A stretch of 15,544 bases of DNA from Lentisphaera sp. (GCA_020721745.1 DYMC01000036.1:1-15544), one strand, 5' to 3'; shown: positions 1-6,901, counted from the first letter of the stretch. Notes: generated by a model from the sequence alone, not told the origin. Program-made: numbers and translations.

Positions 1-32
1 GAGGGGCAGTTCCAAAGCTTGCCAAAATGCGA

Positions 33-60
33 TTGGCAATGTAAAGTATTGCCTTACAAT
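33..60 (+). promoter_or_regulatory. Probable sigma-70 promoter of the CobS-like/argS operon
   Basis: TTGGCA at 33-38 and TACAAT at 55-60 each match five of six consensus bases and are separated by 16 bases. Transcription would start near 67, giving a leader of about 20 bases that holds GAGG shortly before the ATG at 87. The -35 lies inside a small inverted repeat (GCCAA/TTGGC). The call rests on sequence match only. Confidence 0.55.
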
Positions 61-86
61 TACACGAACACAATCTGCGAGGCGAC

Positions 87-878
87 ATGGACTTCTCAGG
101 CAACTACGATTCGTTCAGGAAGGCATGGAATCTTCTCTCCTTCTTCAAGTTTCCGGATACGGCCGACTCCAGAAAGGACGAGATGGACGAGCTGCCGGAA
201 AACATCATCGCCTACTTCCCCCTCGTCGGGGCCTTCATCGGATTCATGTCATACTGCGGAGCCTGGCTCCTCGAGCGCCTGATGGACGGCAAGATATTCT
301 CCGCCATGCTGTCGGCAGTCATAATCACCATGGCGCTGGAGATACTGACGCTCGGGAGGGATCTCGCCACTCTGATGAACTTCCTCAAGACCTGCGCCAA
401 GAACATGGACGCCGAGACCGCCATCGCGGCGATGGAGGAGAAGGACGATCTCAGGGGCGGAATATCCGAACTGGTCCTCCTCTTCTCCCTCTTCCTCCTG
501 AAGATGATATGCATAGGCATCCTGATATACTCAGGCAACGCCCTCTGGCTGGTCGTAATGCTGTCACTGCCATATCTGATACAGGGACTTGTCGCAACCG
601 CTCCTTCCTCGGTCATCGAAAGGGCCATACTGCCATCCGACAGGGAGACCGCGAAGACCGCCTGGATAGTCGCCGCGGCCGCATGCATCGTCGCAGGACA
701 CGCATTCATCCCGGCCGTCCTCCTGGCGCTGGTCATATCCTGGTTCTTCCTCGACAGGTTCATGAGATACTGGACGGCCCGCTTCCGCACGGTCACCGGA
801 AAAGCCGTCGGTCTGGCGGGCATCATGCTCGAATACATGCTCCTCCTCCTCGGCACCATCCTCCTCGCGAAACAATAG
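87..878 (+). CDS. CobS-like multi-pass membrane protein lacking the family's aspartate motif
   Basis: A 263-residue integral membrane protein resembling adenosylcobinamide-GDP ribazoletransferase (CobS), which joins alpha-ribazole to adenosylcobinamide-GDP in the last steps of cobalamin synthesis. The matches are AYFPLVGAFIG near residues 42-52, a MEEKDDLRGGISELVLL stretch near 116-132 that lines up with the CobS segment RIMKDSRIGxxG, and VTGKAVGLAGIMLEYMLLLL near 236-255 that lines up with TGDxLGAxxELxExxxLL. The expected HLDGLADTADG signature is absent: residues 87-105 read TLGRDLATLMNFLKTCAKN, and the TGD aspartate is lysine. The length is close to the family's usual 250 or so. The ATG at 87 follows GAGG at a suitable distance. 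The stop abuts the argS ATG, so the two genes are probably cotranscribed and coupled. No other cobalamin gene is visible. It is likely a CobS homologue with a changed or lost catalytic role; this function is inference. Confidence 0.6.
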   Translation: MDFSGNYDSFRKAWNLLSFFKFPDTADSRKDEMDELPENIIAYFPLVGAFIGFMSYCGAWLLERLMDGKIFSAMLSAVIITMALEILTLGRDLATLMNFLKTCAKNMDAETAIAAMEEKDDLRGGISELVLLFSLFLLKMICIGILIYSGNALWLVVMLSLPYLIQGLVATAPSSVIERAILPSDRETAKTAWIVAAAACIVAGHAFIPAVLLALVISWFFLDRFMRYWTARFRTVTGKAVGLAGIMLEYMLLLLGTILLAKQ

Positions 879-2681
879 ATGAGCCTCGAAATATTAAAGT
901 CTCTTGGGGTTGCGCTGGCGGGAGACTCAGGCCTCCCTGCAGATGAAATTCCATCCATATTGCCCGAGCCGCCCCCACCGAACATTGACGCCGATTTCAC
1001 CGTCAACTGCTTCCGTCTCGCCCAGGCTTTCAAACGCAGGCCGGACCAGCTCGCGGAGTCGGCCGAACGGACTCTGGCCTCCATGCCGGAGGTCGAGAAG
1101 GTCGGGCGCGTCAAGGCGTTCGTGAACGTCAGGATGAAACCCGCCGAACTCCACAGACAGTGCGCGAAATTCGCAGAGGGGACCCTGTCGCAGCCCTTCC
1201 TGCCGGAAAGCAGGAGGATGCGGATACTGGTCGAATTCTCCTCGCCCAACACCAACAAGCCCCTCCACCTCGGGCACCTCCGCAACAACGCAATCGGCAG
1301 CTCCGTGTCGTCGCTGCTCTCGAAGGCCGGGCACAAGGTGACGAGGACCAATCTGGTCAACGACAGGGGCATACACATATGCAAATCCATGCTCGCATAT
1401 CGGCTCCACGGGGACGGGATCACCCCGGAGAGCGCAGGAATCAAGGGAGACCATCTCGTCGGAGACTTCTATGTGAAGTTCGACAAGGAACTGAAAGCCC
1501 AGATCGAGGAGCTCAGGGCATCCGACCCGAAGCTGAAGAATGTCGAGAACGACGAGCTCTTCGCAAGGACCAGCATCGGGGCGGCGGCGCAGGACATGCT
1601 CAGGAAGTGGGAGTCCGGAGACAAGGCCACCGTCGAATTGTGGAAAAAGATGAACTCCTGGGTCCTCGACGGATTCAGCCAGACATACGCAAGGATGGGG
1701 ATTTCCTTCGACAAGATATATTTCGAGAGCGACACGTATCTCCGAGGCAAGGAGACCGTGGAGGAGGGACTCCGGAAGGGGGTATTCGGGAGGAGGGAGG
1801 ACGGCGCGGTCTTCACCGACCTCGAGAAGTCCTCCCTCGGGAAAAAAATCCTCCTCAGGCCCGACGGAACCAGCGTCTATATCACGCAGGACATAGGCAC
1901 CACGCTGCTCAAGCAGAGCGAATTCTCGCCGGACCAGCAGATATGGGTGGTCGGGGACGAGCAGATACACCATTTCAAGACTCTCTTCGCGATAATGAAG
2001 CAGCTCGGGCACCCATGGGCGGACAGGCTCGTCCACCTCTCCTACGGAATGGTCAACCTGCCTTCCGGAAGGATGAAGAGCCGCGAGGGGACCGTGGTGG
2101 ACGCCGACGATCTTTTCGACGAGCTTTTCTCGCTGGCGAAAAACGCGACGCTGGAGAGATTCGAGGGCAAGGAGCCCCCGCCCGACATTGATTCGAGGGC
2201 CGAGACGATCGCCATGGGCGCGCTCAAGTTCATGCTCCTCAAGTTCAACCCGAAGACGACGGTCACCTTCGACCCGCAGGCATCGGTCAAATTCGAAGGG
2301 GACACCGGTCCCTATGTCCAATACGCATGCGCCAGGATCAGCTCGATACTGCGCAAATGCGAGGAGAAGGGGGTCGCCTATGCCCCGGAGCTTGCGAATT
2401 TCGCAGCGCTATCCTCGCGGGAGGAACGCGAACTCTCAGTCAGGGCCGCGATCTACCAGTCCGCTCTTTCCCTGGCGCTGGAAAAACTCGACACCTCAGT
2501 CATATCAAGCTATCTGCTGGACCTGGCGAAATCCTTCAGCAGGTTCTACCGCGAACATTCCGTCCTCAACGCCGACGACCCCGGACTCAGAAACGCCAGG
2601 ATGGGGCTCTCCATCCTGGTCCGCGACATCCTCAAGGACGGACTGGCGATCCTGGGCATAAATGTTCCGGAGGCCATGTGA
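879..2681 (+). CDS. argS: Arginyl-tRNA synthetase
   Basis: This cytoplasmic class I aminoacyl-tRNA synthetase charges tRNA-Arg with arginine using ATP. It has 600 residues, normal for the family. An N-terminal Add1-like domain (about 1-105) is followed by the Rossmann core with SSPNTNKPLHLGHLRNN, in which HLGH at 130-133 is the HIGH motif. NLVNDRGIHICKSM lies near 158-171, and GRMKSREGTVV near 397-407 stands in for KMSKS, as in many ArgS. The DALR anticodon-binding domain starts around 478 (GPYVQYACARIS) and runs to the C-terminus. The ATG directly follows the TAG of the CobS-like gene with no clear Shine-Dalgarno sequence, so translational coupling is likely. The NDRGIHICKSM form differs from the GDWGTQFG form of enterobacterial ArgS. 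The assignment is secure. Confidence 0.97.
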   Translation: MSLEILKSLGVALAGDSGLPADEIPSILPEPPPPNIDADFTVNCFRLAQAFKRRPDQLAESAERTLASMPEVEKVGRVKAFVNVRMKPAELHRQCAKFAEGTLSQPFLPESRRMRILVEFSSPNTNKPLHLGHLRNNAIGSSVSSLLSKAGHKVTRTNLVNDRGIHICKSMLAYRLHGDGITPESAGIKGDHLVGDFYVKFDKELKAQIEELRASDPKLKNVENDELFARTSIGAAAQDMLRKWESGDKATVELWKKMNSWVLDGFSQTYARMGISFDKIYFESDTYLRGKETVEEGLRKGVFGRREDGAVFTDLEKSSLGKKILLRPDGTSVYITQDIGTTLLKQSEFSPDQQIWVVGDEQIHHFKTLFAIMKQLGHPWADRLVHLSYGMVNLPSGRMKSREGTVVDADDLFDELFSLAKNATLERFEGKEPPPDIDSRAETIAMGALKFMLLKFNPKTTVTFDPQASVKFEGDTGPYVQYACARISSILRKCEEKGVAYAPELANFAALSSREERELSVRAAIYQSALSLALEKLDTSVISSYLLDLAKSFSRFYREHSVLNADDPGLRNARMGLSILVRDILKDGLAILGINVPEAM

Positions 2682-2682
2682 G

Positions 2683-2985
2683 ATGAAAAAACAGCCGGAT
2701 GAAGCTATCCTCTCCTTCAATGTGGCGGCCAAGGTCAAGCCGAAGTCGTCAAGGCGCAAGATTGTCATGGAGCCGGACGGCAGCCTGAAAGTTTTTCTGC
2801 ACTCCCCCCCGGAGGACGGCAGGGCGAACAGCGAGCTGAAGGAAACTCTCGGACGCGCCCTGCGAATTTCGCAGTCGTCAGTGGAGATCGTGGCGGGGCT
2901 CAAGTCCAGGATCAAGACCTTGCGGATCTCGGGATTGTCCCGCGGGGAAATGAACAGGATTCTCGGCTCCGGCGGAGCCGGCTGA
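2683..2985 (+). CDS. DUF167 / YggU-family protein
   Basis: A 100-residue cytoplasmic protein of the YggU (DUF167) family, which is widespread, small and of unknown molecular function. The family core is plain: VAAKVKPKSSRRKI near residues 12-25, LKVFLHSPPEDGRANSELKETL near 35-56 and VEIVAGLKSRIKTLRISG near 66-83. These are the usual KVxPxA..., PPxxGKAN... and G..SR.K...I blocks. An ATG further upstream in frame (2662) would overlap argS. The ATG at 2683 is preferred because GGAGG at 2669-2673 sits nine bases before it and it begins one base after the argS stop. It is in the argS operon. Function cannot be stated beyond family membership. Confidence 0.88.
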   Translation: MKKQPDEAILSFNVAAKVKPKSSRRKIVMEPDGSLKVFLHSPPEDGRANSELKETLGRALRISQSSVEIVAGLKSRIKTLRISGLSRGEMNRILGSGGAG

Positions 2986-3001
2986 AAAACGGAGGTGGAC
3001 C

Positions 3002-3715
3002 ATGTTTAATAAACAGGGTTTCGTGGATCATAGCCTGATCAAGATAAAGGACAGGCTTTCCGAGGCGAGCACGGCCAGAAGCGCACCGAAGGACGAGAAG
3101 GACGCCCTCCAGCAGCAGGAAGCCGGCACCGGGGCTCCGCATCTGGTTTCCGCAACTCCCACCCCTACGCCCCCCCCGCCCTCCGGAGGAACCAGGACGG
3201 CCTTCGCACCGGCGATCCGGGACGAGACAGTCGCCGCGCTATCGAAGAGGAAGGAGGAGTTCAGGCTGCTCAAGAGGGATATCAGCGAGAAATTTGCAGA
3301 GAAGCTCTCGTCATTTCCGGAGGACATCCGGGTGACGGAGCGCCGTCTCGAGGAGCTGAAGAGCGCGACGGAAAAGTTCGCGACCCTGATAGACGAGCTG
3401 AAAGGGATAGATGAACACTGCTGGGACGAGAACACTCCGCATTCGGAGGTGGGCCGCGCATGCAGGAAGGCCGAGAACGCGAGGCTCGAGTTCATAAGGG
3501 TCTGCGCGAGGCTGTCCGCTCTCCAGCGTGAAAGCACCGCCGCCGAAGAGCCGGGACAAGGCGGGGGCGGAACCTCGATCGTGCATGAGCTCAGCTCGAT
3601 GTCATTCAAGCAGGGCTTGAAGATGGGGTTCCTCCTGTCGCTTCCGCTTGTCGCCGCCATACTCGCAGGGGCTTTCATCCTGGCCATAGGATATATAATC
3701 GCGCTCAAGCTATGA
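3002..3715 (+). CDS. Hypothetical coiled-coil protein with a C-terminal membrane anchor
   Basis: I do not recognise a family for this 237-residue protein. A charged N-terminus (about 1-45) is followed by a low-complexity Thr/Pro linker (TPTPTPPPPSGG, about 51-62). A long helical, heptad-like region rich in Lys, Glu, Arg and Leu spans about 75-178 and is probably a coiled coil. A short Gly-rich turn leads into one hydrophobic segment at the extreme C-terminus (about 210-235, FLLSLPLVAAILAGAFILAIGYII). There is no signal peptide, so a tail-anchored inner-membrane protein with its coiled coil in the cytoplasm is the simplest reading. The start is supported by GGAGG just before the ATG. Its ATGA overlap with the next gene suggests stoichiometric expression with the two membrane proteins that follow. 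Confidence 0.75.
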   Translation: MFNKQGFVDHSLIKIKDRLSEASTARSAPKDEKDALQQQEAGTGAPHLVSATPTPTPPPPSGGTRTAFAPAIRDETVAALSKRKEEFRLLKRDISEKFAEKLSSFPEDIRVTERRLEELKSATEKFATLIDELKGIDEHCWDENTPHSEVGRACRKAENARLEFIRVCARLSALQRESTAAEEPGQGGGGTSIVHELSSMSFKQGLKMGFLLSLPLVAAILAGAFILAIGYIIALKL

Positions 3716-3924
3716 AGAGACGAACATACACGAGAGACGTGGACTATGGCCATCACGCCGGCGGCAGACAGAAGATGGCGCATTACCTCAAGACGGCCGA
3801 CGGAGGCTTCAAACAGATCGGGGGGAACATCATTCCGGCGAGACGCGCCAGACGCTACAGGCTCCTGCTTGTCGCCATCGCGTTGATTCTAACGATGACA
3901 GGTCTATACCATGCTCTTCTATGA
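3712..3924 (+). CDS. Small single-pass membrane protein
   Basis: A 70-residue protein, family not recognised. The first 45 residues are basic and polar (MKRRTYTRDVDYGHHAGG...), followed by one hydrophobic helix near residues 48-68 (LLLVAIALILTMTGLYHALL) ending at the C-terminus. Its ATG overlaps the stop of the upstream coiled-coil gene (ATGA), and its own stop lies 14 bases inside the next gene. This double overlap, together with a shared C-terminal anchor topology, is the main support for it being real. Translation is probably coupled to the upstream gene. It could be a partner subunit of its neighbours, but nothing in the sequence shows a function. Confidence 0.65.
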   Translation: MKRRTYTRDVDYGHHAGGRQKMAHYLKTADGGFKQIGGNIIPARRARRYRLLLVAIALILTMTGLYHALL

Positions 3925-4432
3925 GTCTGCCGCGATGCTTCTTGCGGCCATCTCGCTCGTCCATTTCGCAAAGGCCGGAAGGAGGCGCGCGCTTGTCGTC
4001 TTCTGCCTTGCCCTCGCAAGCGTGGGTGTTGGCGAGACCCTCAACCACATGTCCTCCACCACTCTTTACAACGAAAATTTCTCGATGCTTCCCGGGACGC
4101 GCCTGCCGTTGTTCATAGTTCCTGCGGGCGCCTGCATCTCCGCCTGGGTCTTTCATCTGTCAGTCCTTCTCGAAAAGCAGCTCAGGGTGCGGCATTCGCG
4201 GCTGGCCGCCGCGCTGCTGCTATCGCTGACGCTGCCATTCGTATCGGAACTGCTCGGAGTGCGCCTCGGGCTCTGGAGATGGAACATCCCCTTCCTGTTC
4301 ACCTTCGTCTTTCTCGCCGGAATATGGAAGTTCTACATGATCTTCCTATTCTCCCCCGCCTTCCTCATGCTCTTGATCCCCGAAAAACAACAAAAAAAAG
4401 CGGGAGGCGGGCAAATGGTGAACCTAAATTAA
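3911..4432 (+). CDS. Multi-pass membrane protein of unknown function
   Basis: A 173-residue, strongly hydrophobic protein with about five membrane segments (near 5-20, 25-43, 66-86, 98-114 and 130-155) and a short basic tail ending in KQQKKAGGG. Striking conserved-looking stretches are ETLNHMSSTTLYN, PLFIVPAGACISAWVFHLS, PFVSELLGVRLGLWRWN and GIWKFYMIFLFSPAF. The Glu, Asn, His and Trp residues embedded in or next to helices suggest a ligand or lipid site rather than a plain anchor. The pattern of an acidic residue before G-x-x-x-GxWxW recalls carotenoid-biosynthesis-type (CruF/DUF422) membrane proteins, but the likeness is weak. It overlaps the preceding 70-aa gene by 14 bases and is the last gene of the argS operon. 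Confidence 0.7.
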   Translation: MLFYESAAMLLAAISLVHFAKAGRRRALVVFCLALASVGVGETLNHMSSTTLYNENFSMLPGTRLPLFIVPAGACISAWVFHLSVLLEKQLRVRHSRLAAALLLSLTLPFVSELLGVRLGLWRWNIPFLFTFVFLAGIWKFYMIFLFSPAFLMLLIPEKQQKKAGGGQMVNLN

Positions 4433-4461
4433 GCAGTTGGCCGTATTTGCCGCAGATACGA

Positions 4462-4526
4462 GGTCCCGAAGCACAAGCATTCGGGATCGAGAGTGGCGAG
4501 ATCCAGAGGCGCAAGCGCTCGGGGAC
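4462..4526. repeat. Two related hairpin modules with CAAG tips
   Basis: Module 1 (4462-4488) pairs CCCGAA (4465-4470) with TTCGGG (4480-4485). Module 2 (4498-4526) has GCGCAAGCGC at its tip and GATCC...CGGGGAC flanks. Both share the form GATCCCGA..CAAG..TCGGGG with mismatches, and both closely resemble the two inserts inside the repeat element at 11081-11259. Flanking GTGGC (4493) and GCCAC could close the second module. Confidence 0.6.
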
Positions 4527-4534
4527 GAAGCTGC

Positions 4535-4590
4535 CACGTGAGTCACGTTCCCGCGTGAGGCCACGTTGCCGCGGCCAACGTGCTCACGTG
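4535..4590. repeat. Palindromic three-way junction
   Basis: The outer stem CACGTGAG (4535-4542) pairs perfectly with CTCACGTG (4583-4590). Inside it are two perfect hairpins with almost no spacer: TCACG/CGTGA (4543-4547/4554-4558, loop of 6) and CACGTTG/CAACGTG (4562-4568/4576-4582, loop of 7). All but three bases outside the loops are paired. No ORF crosses it. Confidence 0.65.
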
Positions 4591-4606
4591 ATACTAACTA
4601 GTGCCT

Positions 4607-4641
4607 GTGCCTGACCGAAAACAGGGTTTTCGGTCAGGCAC
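4607..4641. repeat. Perfect 16-bp hairpin next to an A-tract
   Basis: GTGCCTGACCGAAAAC (4607-4622) pairs with GTTTTCGGTCAGGCAC (4626-4641) around a three-base loop. On the plus strand it is followed by TAAAAAAAA and on the minus strand the T-run comes before the stem, so it is not a canonical intrinsic terminator in either direction. It may still end or protect transcripts between the convergent genes. GTGCCT is also repeated once directly before the stem (4601-4606). Confidence 0.7.
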
Positions 4642-4685
4642 TAAAAAAAATTGGGAGGGCATTTGACTTTGTCCAATCTCCAGGA

Positions 4686-4733
4686 TTTGCGCTGTCCCAG
4701 CGCAAACATCTTTGCGCCGGGGACGGCGCAAAG
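4686..4733 (-). repeat. Tandem hairpins downstream of nadA
   Basis: CTTTGCGCCG/CGGCGCAAAG (4710-4719/4724-4733, loop of 4) and TTTGCGCT/AGCGCAAA (4686-4693/4699-4706, loop of 5) are both perfect. They begin ten bases after the nadA stop codon. The arms share TTTGCGC, so arms of the two hairpins could also pair with each other. They probably protect or end the nadA mRNA. No immediate T-run follows. Confidence 0.6.
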
Positions 4734-4742
4734 TACTTGCCA

Positions 4743-5660
4743 TCATGCCTTTCTTGATTCGGCCATCATTCTTTCGATAGGTATCTTTGCGAGATTCGCG
4801 ATCTTCTCCGGGATCTTCACCACGTGCTTCATGTTCTTCAGTGCGGCGAGGACATCCTCGAGGCGGGTCATCTTCATGTCCGGGCATATCGCCTGTTCGG
4901 AGACTGGAATGAACTGCTTGTCCGGGTTCTCCTTTTCGAGGCGGTATATGAGGCCTATCTCGGTGGCGACGATTATCCTTTTCGCCGGGCTGTTTCTCGC
5001 GTATTTCAGCATTCCGCCAGTGCTCAGGGCCTCGTCGGCGAGCGCGATCACATCGAGAGGCGATTCCGGATGAACGACTACTTTTGCGCCGGGATATTCG
5101 CTCTTTCTCTTCAAAATATGCTCTGGCGTTATGCGCATGTGGGTTGGACAGAATCCGGGCCATAGAATCATCTTGCGGCCTGTCATCTTTGCGCAATACG
5201 CCCCGAGATTCTTGTCGGGCACGAAGATTATTTCCTTGTCGGACGGAAGAGACGAGACGATTTTCAGCGCGTTGGCGGATGTGACGCAGATGTCGCTCTC
5301 GGCCTTCACATCCGCGGAGCTGTTCACATAAGTTACGACCAGCGCTCCGGGGTGTTCCGATTTCATCTTTCTCAGCCTTGGCGCGTCGGCCATGTCCGCC
5401 ATCGGGCATCCGGCCTCCAGGACTGGGAGCAGGACGGTCTTGCCGGGTGCGAGAATCGCAGCCGTCTCGGCCATGAATGTGACGCCGCAGAATACGATGA
5501 GGCTTTTCTCGCAGTTGGCGGCCTTGAAGCTGAGTTCGAGGGAGTCGCCTGTGAAGTCGGCGATGTCCTGCACCTCGCCGAGCTGGTAGTTGTGGGCGAG
5601 TATCAAGGCGTCGCGTTCGTCGCGCAGCCTCAAAATTTCATTTTTTAGAGAATCGAGCAT
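4743..5660 (-). CDS. nadA: Quinolinate synthase
   Basis: NadA condenses iminoaspartate with dihydroxyacetone phosphate to give quinolinate, the precursor of NAD, using a [4Fe-4S] cluster in the cytoplasm. The 305 residues match the short (about 300 aa) form of the family. Recognisable blocks are LAHNYQLGEVQDIADFTGDSL (from residue 21), VFCGVTFMAETA (about 56-67), LEAGCPMADM with cluster ligand C85, YVNSSADVKAESDICVTSANA (111 on), FVPDKNLG (146 on), WPGFCPTHMR with C171, VHPES, STGGMLKY, ATEIGLIYRL and ICPDMK with C259. All three expected cluster cysteines are present. The ATG is clear, though the Shine-Dalgarno sequence is weak. It lies 82 bases behind a membrane-protein gene on the same strand and may be cotranscribed with it. 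Neither nadB nor nadC is in the window, so the iminoaspartate source is not seen here. Confidence 0.96.
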   Translation of the reverse strand: MLDSLKNEILRLRDERDALILAHNYQLGEVQDIADFTGDSLELSFKAANCEKSLIVFCGVTFMAETAAILAPGKTVLLPVLEAGCPMADMADAPRLRKMKSEHPGALVVTYVNSSADVKAESDICVTSANALKIVSSLPSDKEIIFVPDKNLGAYCAKMTGRKMILWPGFCPTHMRITPEHILKRKSEYPGAKVVVHPESPLDVIALADEALSTGGMLKYARNSPAKRIIVATEIGLIYRLEKENPDKQFIPVSEQAICPDMKMTRLEDVLAALKNMKHVVKIPEKIANLAKIPIERMMAESRKA

Positions 5661-5742
5661 TGAAAATCACTTCATTGTCGAGCAAAAGCCCGATCTGCTT
5701 TGTTTGGCATTCGCCCGGCGCAAATTAGGTGGAAGAGTTCCC

Positions 5743-6468
5743 TCAGACCTGTATCGCGTCAACTTGCTTGGCATCGCCCGGGCCGTCGTCGCCAACCGCC
5801 TGTGAGAAGACTACATAGAGGGCGGCCGCGGACATCGGGATCGTCACGAAGATGCCCACGCAGCAGAGGAGCAGTCCGAGCATTGCGAAGATCCCCAGCA
5901 CTATGGTCCACAATATGAGGATGGGCGCTCTCTTGAGAGTTTCGAAACCCTTCTTGAAGGCATCGAGTCCGTTGCTCTCCCCTCTTGCGAGGAAGAAGAT
6001 GCTGAGCCACATGACTGGATAGAGGAGTATCCCCGGGATCAGGCAGCAGATGAACCCCACGAAGACCACGAGGCTTGCCACGGCGTAGTTGAGCATTGAC
6101 GGGATGAAAATGTTCAAGGCCGAGAAGACATCTCCTATTTCCGCCGTTCCGCCTTCATACTCCTTCTTTATCCCCCTGAAGAATCCGACGAAGAAAGGGG
6201 CTACTATGACCCCCAGGATCATTCCTATCATTGTGCCTCCGAGGCCGCCCAGGATTCTGGCGACCTGCTGGGCGATGTCGCCATGCAAGTTCAGTGTTCT
6301 TACAAAGATGTTGATGAAGAAGGTCCAGATGAAGCTGAGGACGTTGCTGAGCATGCTTACCGCGAAAGATATTGCGGAGACGATAAGCCCTCCGACGATG
6401 TAGTAAGCGGGGTTTGCCTTGATCCTTTCGATTGCGAACGAGAATGCCTTGCCGATGTCTATGTTCAT
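5743..6468 (-). CDS. Multi-pass inner-membrane protein of unknown function
   Basis: A 241-residue protein with about five to six hydrophobic segments. The N-terminus MNIDIGKAFSFAIERIKANPAYYI, then alternating Gly-rich helices (GGLGGTMIGMILGVIVAPFFVGFFRGI, 73-99), LVVFVGFICCLIPGILLYPVMWLSIFFLARGE (about 132-163) and the motif NGLDAFKKGFETLKRAPILILW (about 165-186), recall the DUF975/DUF4013 and glycerophosphodiesterase-membrane-domain type of proteins, in which amphipathic 'A..S..' segments alternate with helices. The C-terminal tail is acidic. AAGGAG precedes the ATG. It is divergent from the TM2 gene and upstream of nadA on the same strand. No catalytic residue is evident and I do not assign a function. 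Confidence 0.75.
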   Translation of the reverse strand: MNIDIGKAFSFAIERIKANPAYYIVGGLIVSAISFAVSMLSNVLSFIWTFFINIFVRTLNLHGDIAQQVARILGGLGGTMIGMILGVIVAPFFVGFFRGIKKEYEGGTAEIGDVFSALNIFIPSMLNYAVASLVVFVGFICCLIPGILLYPVMWLSIFFLARGESNGLDAFKKGFETLKRAPILILWTIVLGIFAMLGLLLCCVGIFVTIPMSAAALYVVFSQAVGDDGPGDAKQVDAIQV

Positions 6469-6502
6469 CCTGGCTCCTTGGGTTTGTAAAAAAACGAAAA
6501 AT

Positions 6503-6530
6503 ATGATAATTCAGCTTTTCCCATTTGCAA
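6503..6530 (-). promoter_or_regulatory. Candidate sigma-70 promoter of the 5743-6468 gene
   Basis: Read on the minus strand, TTGCAA (6530-6525) and TATCAT (6508-6503) are 16 bases apart, placing transcription start near 6496 and a leader of about 28 bases before the ATG at 6468. It is a moderate consensus match in an AT-rich divergent intergenic region. Confidence 0.35.
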
Positions 6531-6580
6531 GGAGAGCTTATGTGATTTAGGTCAATCCGATAAAATCAATGGAGGTTGTA

Positions 6581-6838
6581 ATGGCTACAGTTCCGGGTGC
6601 GGAGAAGAAGGTGGCGGCGGGGATTTGCGGAATCCTTCTCGGAGGACTTGGTGTGCATAAATTCATCCTGGGCTATAAAAATGAAGGATTGATAATGCTG
6701 CTGGTGTCAGTGTTGTCGTGCTTCACGCTCTCTTTTGTGGTGAGCATAGTTGGCATAGTGGAGGGAATAATCTATCTTACCAAGACCGACGAGGAGTTCG
6801 TAAGCACCTATGTGACGAACAAGAAGGGTTGGTTCTGA
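6581..6838 (+). CDS. TM2-domain small membrane protein
   Basis: An 85-residue protein with a TM2 domain: KKVAAGICGILLGGLGVHKFILGYKNEG (about 9-36) is the first helix plus the conserved GxHKFxLG turn, followed by LIMLLVSVLSCFTLSFVVSIVGIVEGIIYLTKTDEEF (about 37-73), the second helix and the typical acidic exit. TM2 proteins are two-helix hairpins of the inner membrane with no agreed function. An ATG at 6569 is also in frame, but the ATG at 6581 is chosen because GGAGG (6571-6575) sits five bases upstream of it, and the earlier start would place the ribosome site inside the gene. The gene stands alone: it diverges from the upstream membrane-protein gene and is closed by a strong terminator. Confidence 0.88.
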   Translation: MATVPGAEKKVAAGICGILLGGLGVHKFILGYKNEGLIMLLVSVLSCFTLSFVVSIVGIVEGIIYLTKTDEEFVSTYVTNKKGWF

Positions 6839-6863
6839 GCCAACTTGGGAGATCTTTATCATG

Positions 6864-6891
6864 CGGGGCCTGCATGGGCCCCGTTTTTTTT
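6864..6891 (+). terminator. Rho-independent terminator of the TM2 gene
   Basis: CGGGGCC (6864-6870) pairs with GGCCCCG (6877-6883) around TGCATG and is followed by eight T residues (6884-6891). It begins 26 bases after the TM2 stop and is the clearest intrinsic terminator in the window. Confidence 0.9.
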
Positions 6892-6901
6892 CTTCATCCG
6901 C

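Larger units (their letters stand above)
4433..4742. other. Gene-free convergent intergenic region packed with hairpins
   Basis: This 310-base gap lies between the 3' ends of the argS operon and nadA. I see no ORF with protein character in it. It is almost entirely made of inverted repeats, listed separately: two hairpin modules (4462-4526), a three-way junction (4535-4590), a perfect 16-bp hairpin (4607-4641) and a tandem hairpin pair (4686-4733). A canonical hairpin followed by a T-run in the transcribed direction is missing for both flanking genes. On the minus strand a weak ATTGG...CCAAT pairing just before a T8 run (4650-4643) might serve nadA. Confidence 0.6.

Noticed and set aside
212..1444. 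A 410-codon minus-strand frame over the CobS-like gene and argS start
   Set aside because: It spans two real plus-strand genes and its product has no domain character.
927..2321. A 464-codon minus-strand frame across argS
   Set aside because: argS is certain on the plus strand; the antisense frame has biased composition and no start context.
2662..2682. Upstream ATG (2662) for the DUF167 gene
   Set aside because: It would overlap argS by 20 bases and lacks a ribosome site; the ATG at 2683 has GGAGG nine bases before it and fits the family's usual start.
4462..4733. A CRISPR array, riboswitch or tRNA in the hairpin-rich gap
   Set aside because: There are no equal-length repeats with regular spacers, no tRNA arms or anticodon loop, and the structures are at the 3' ends of convergent genes, not in a leader.
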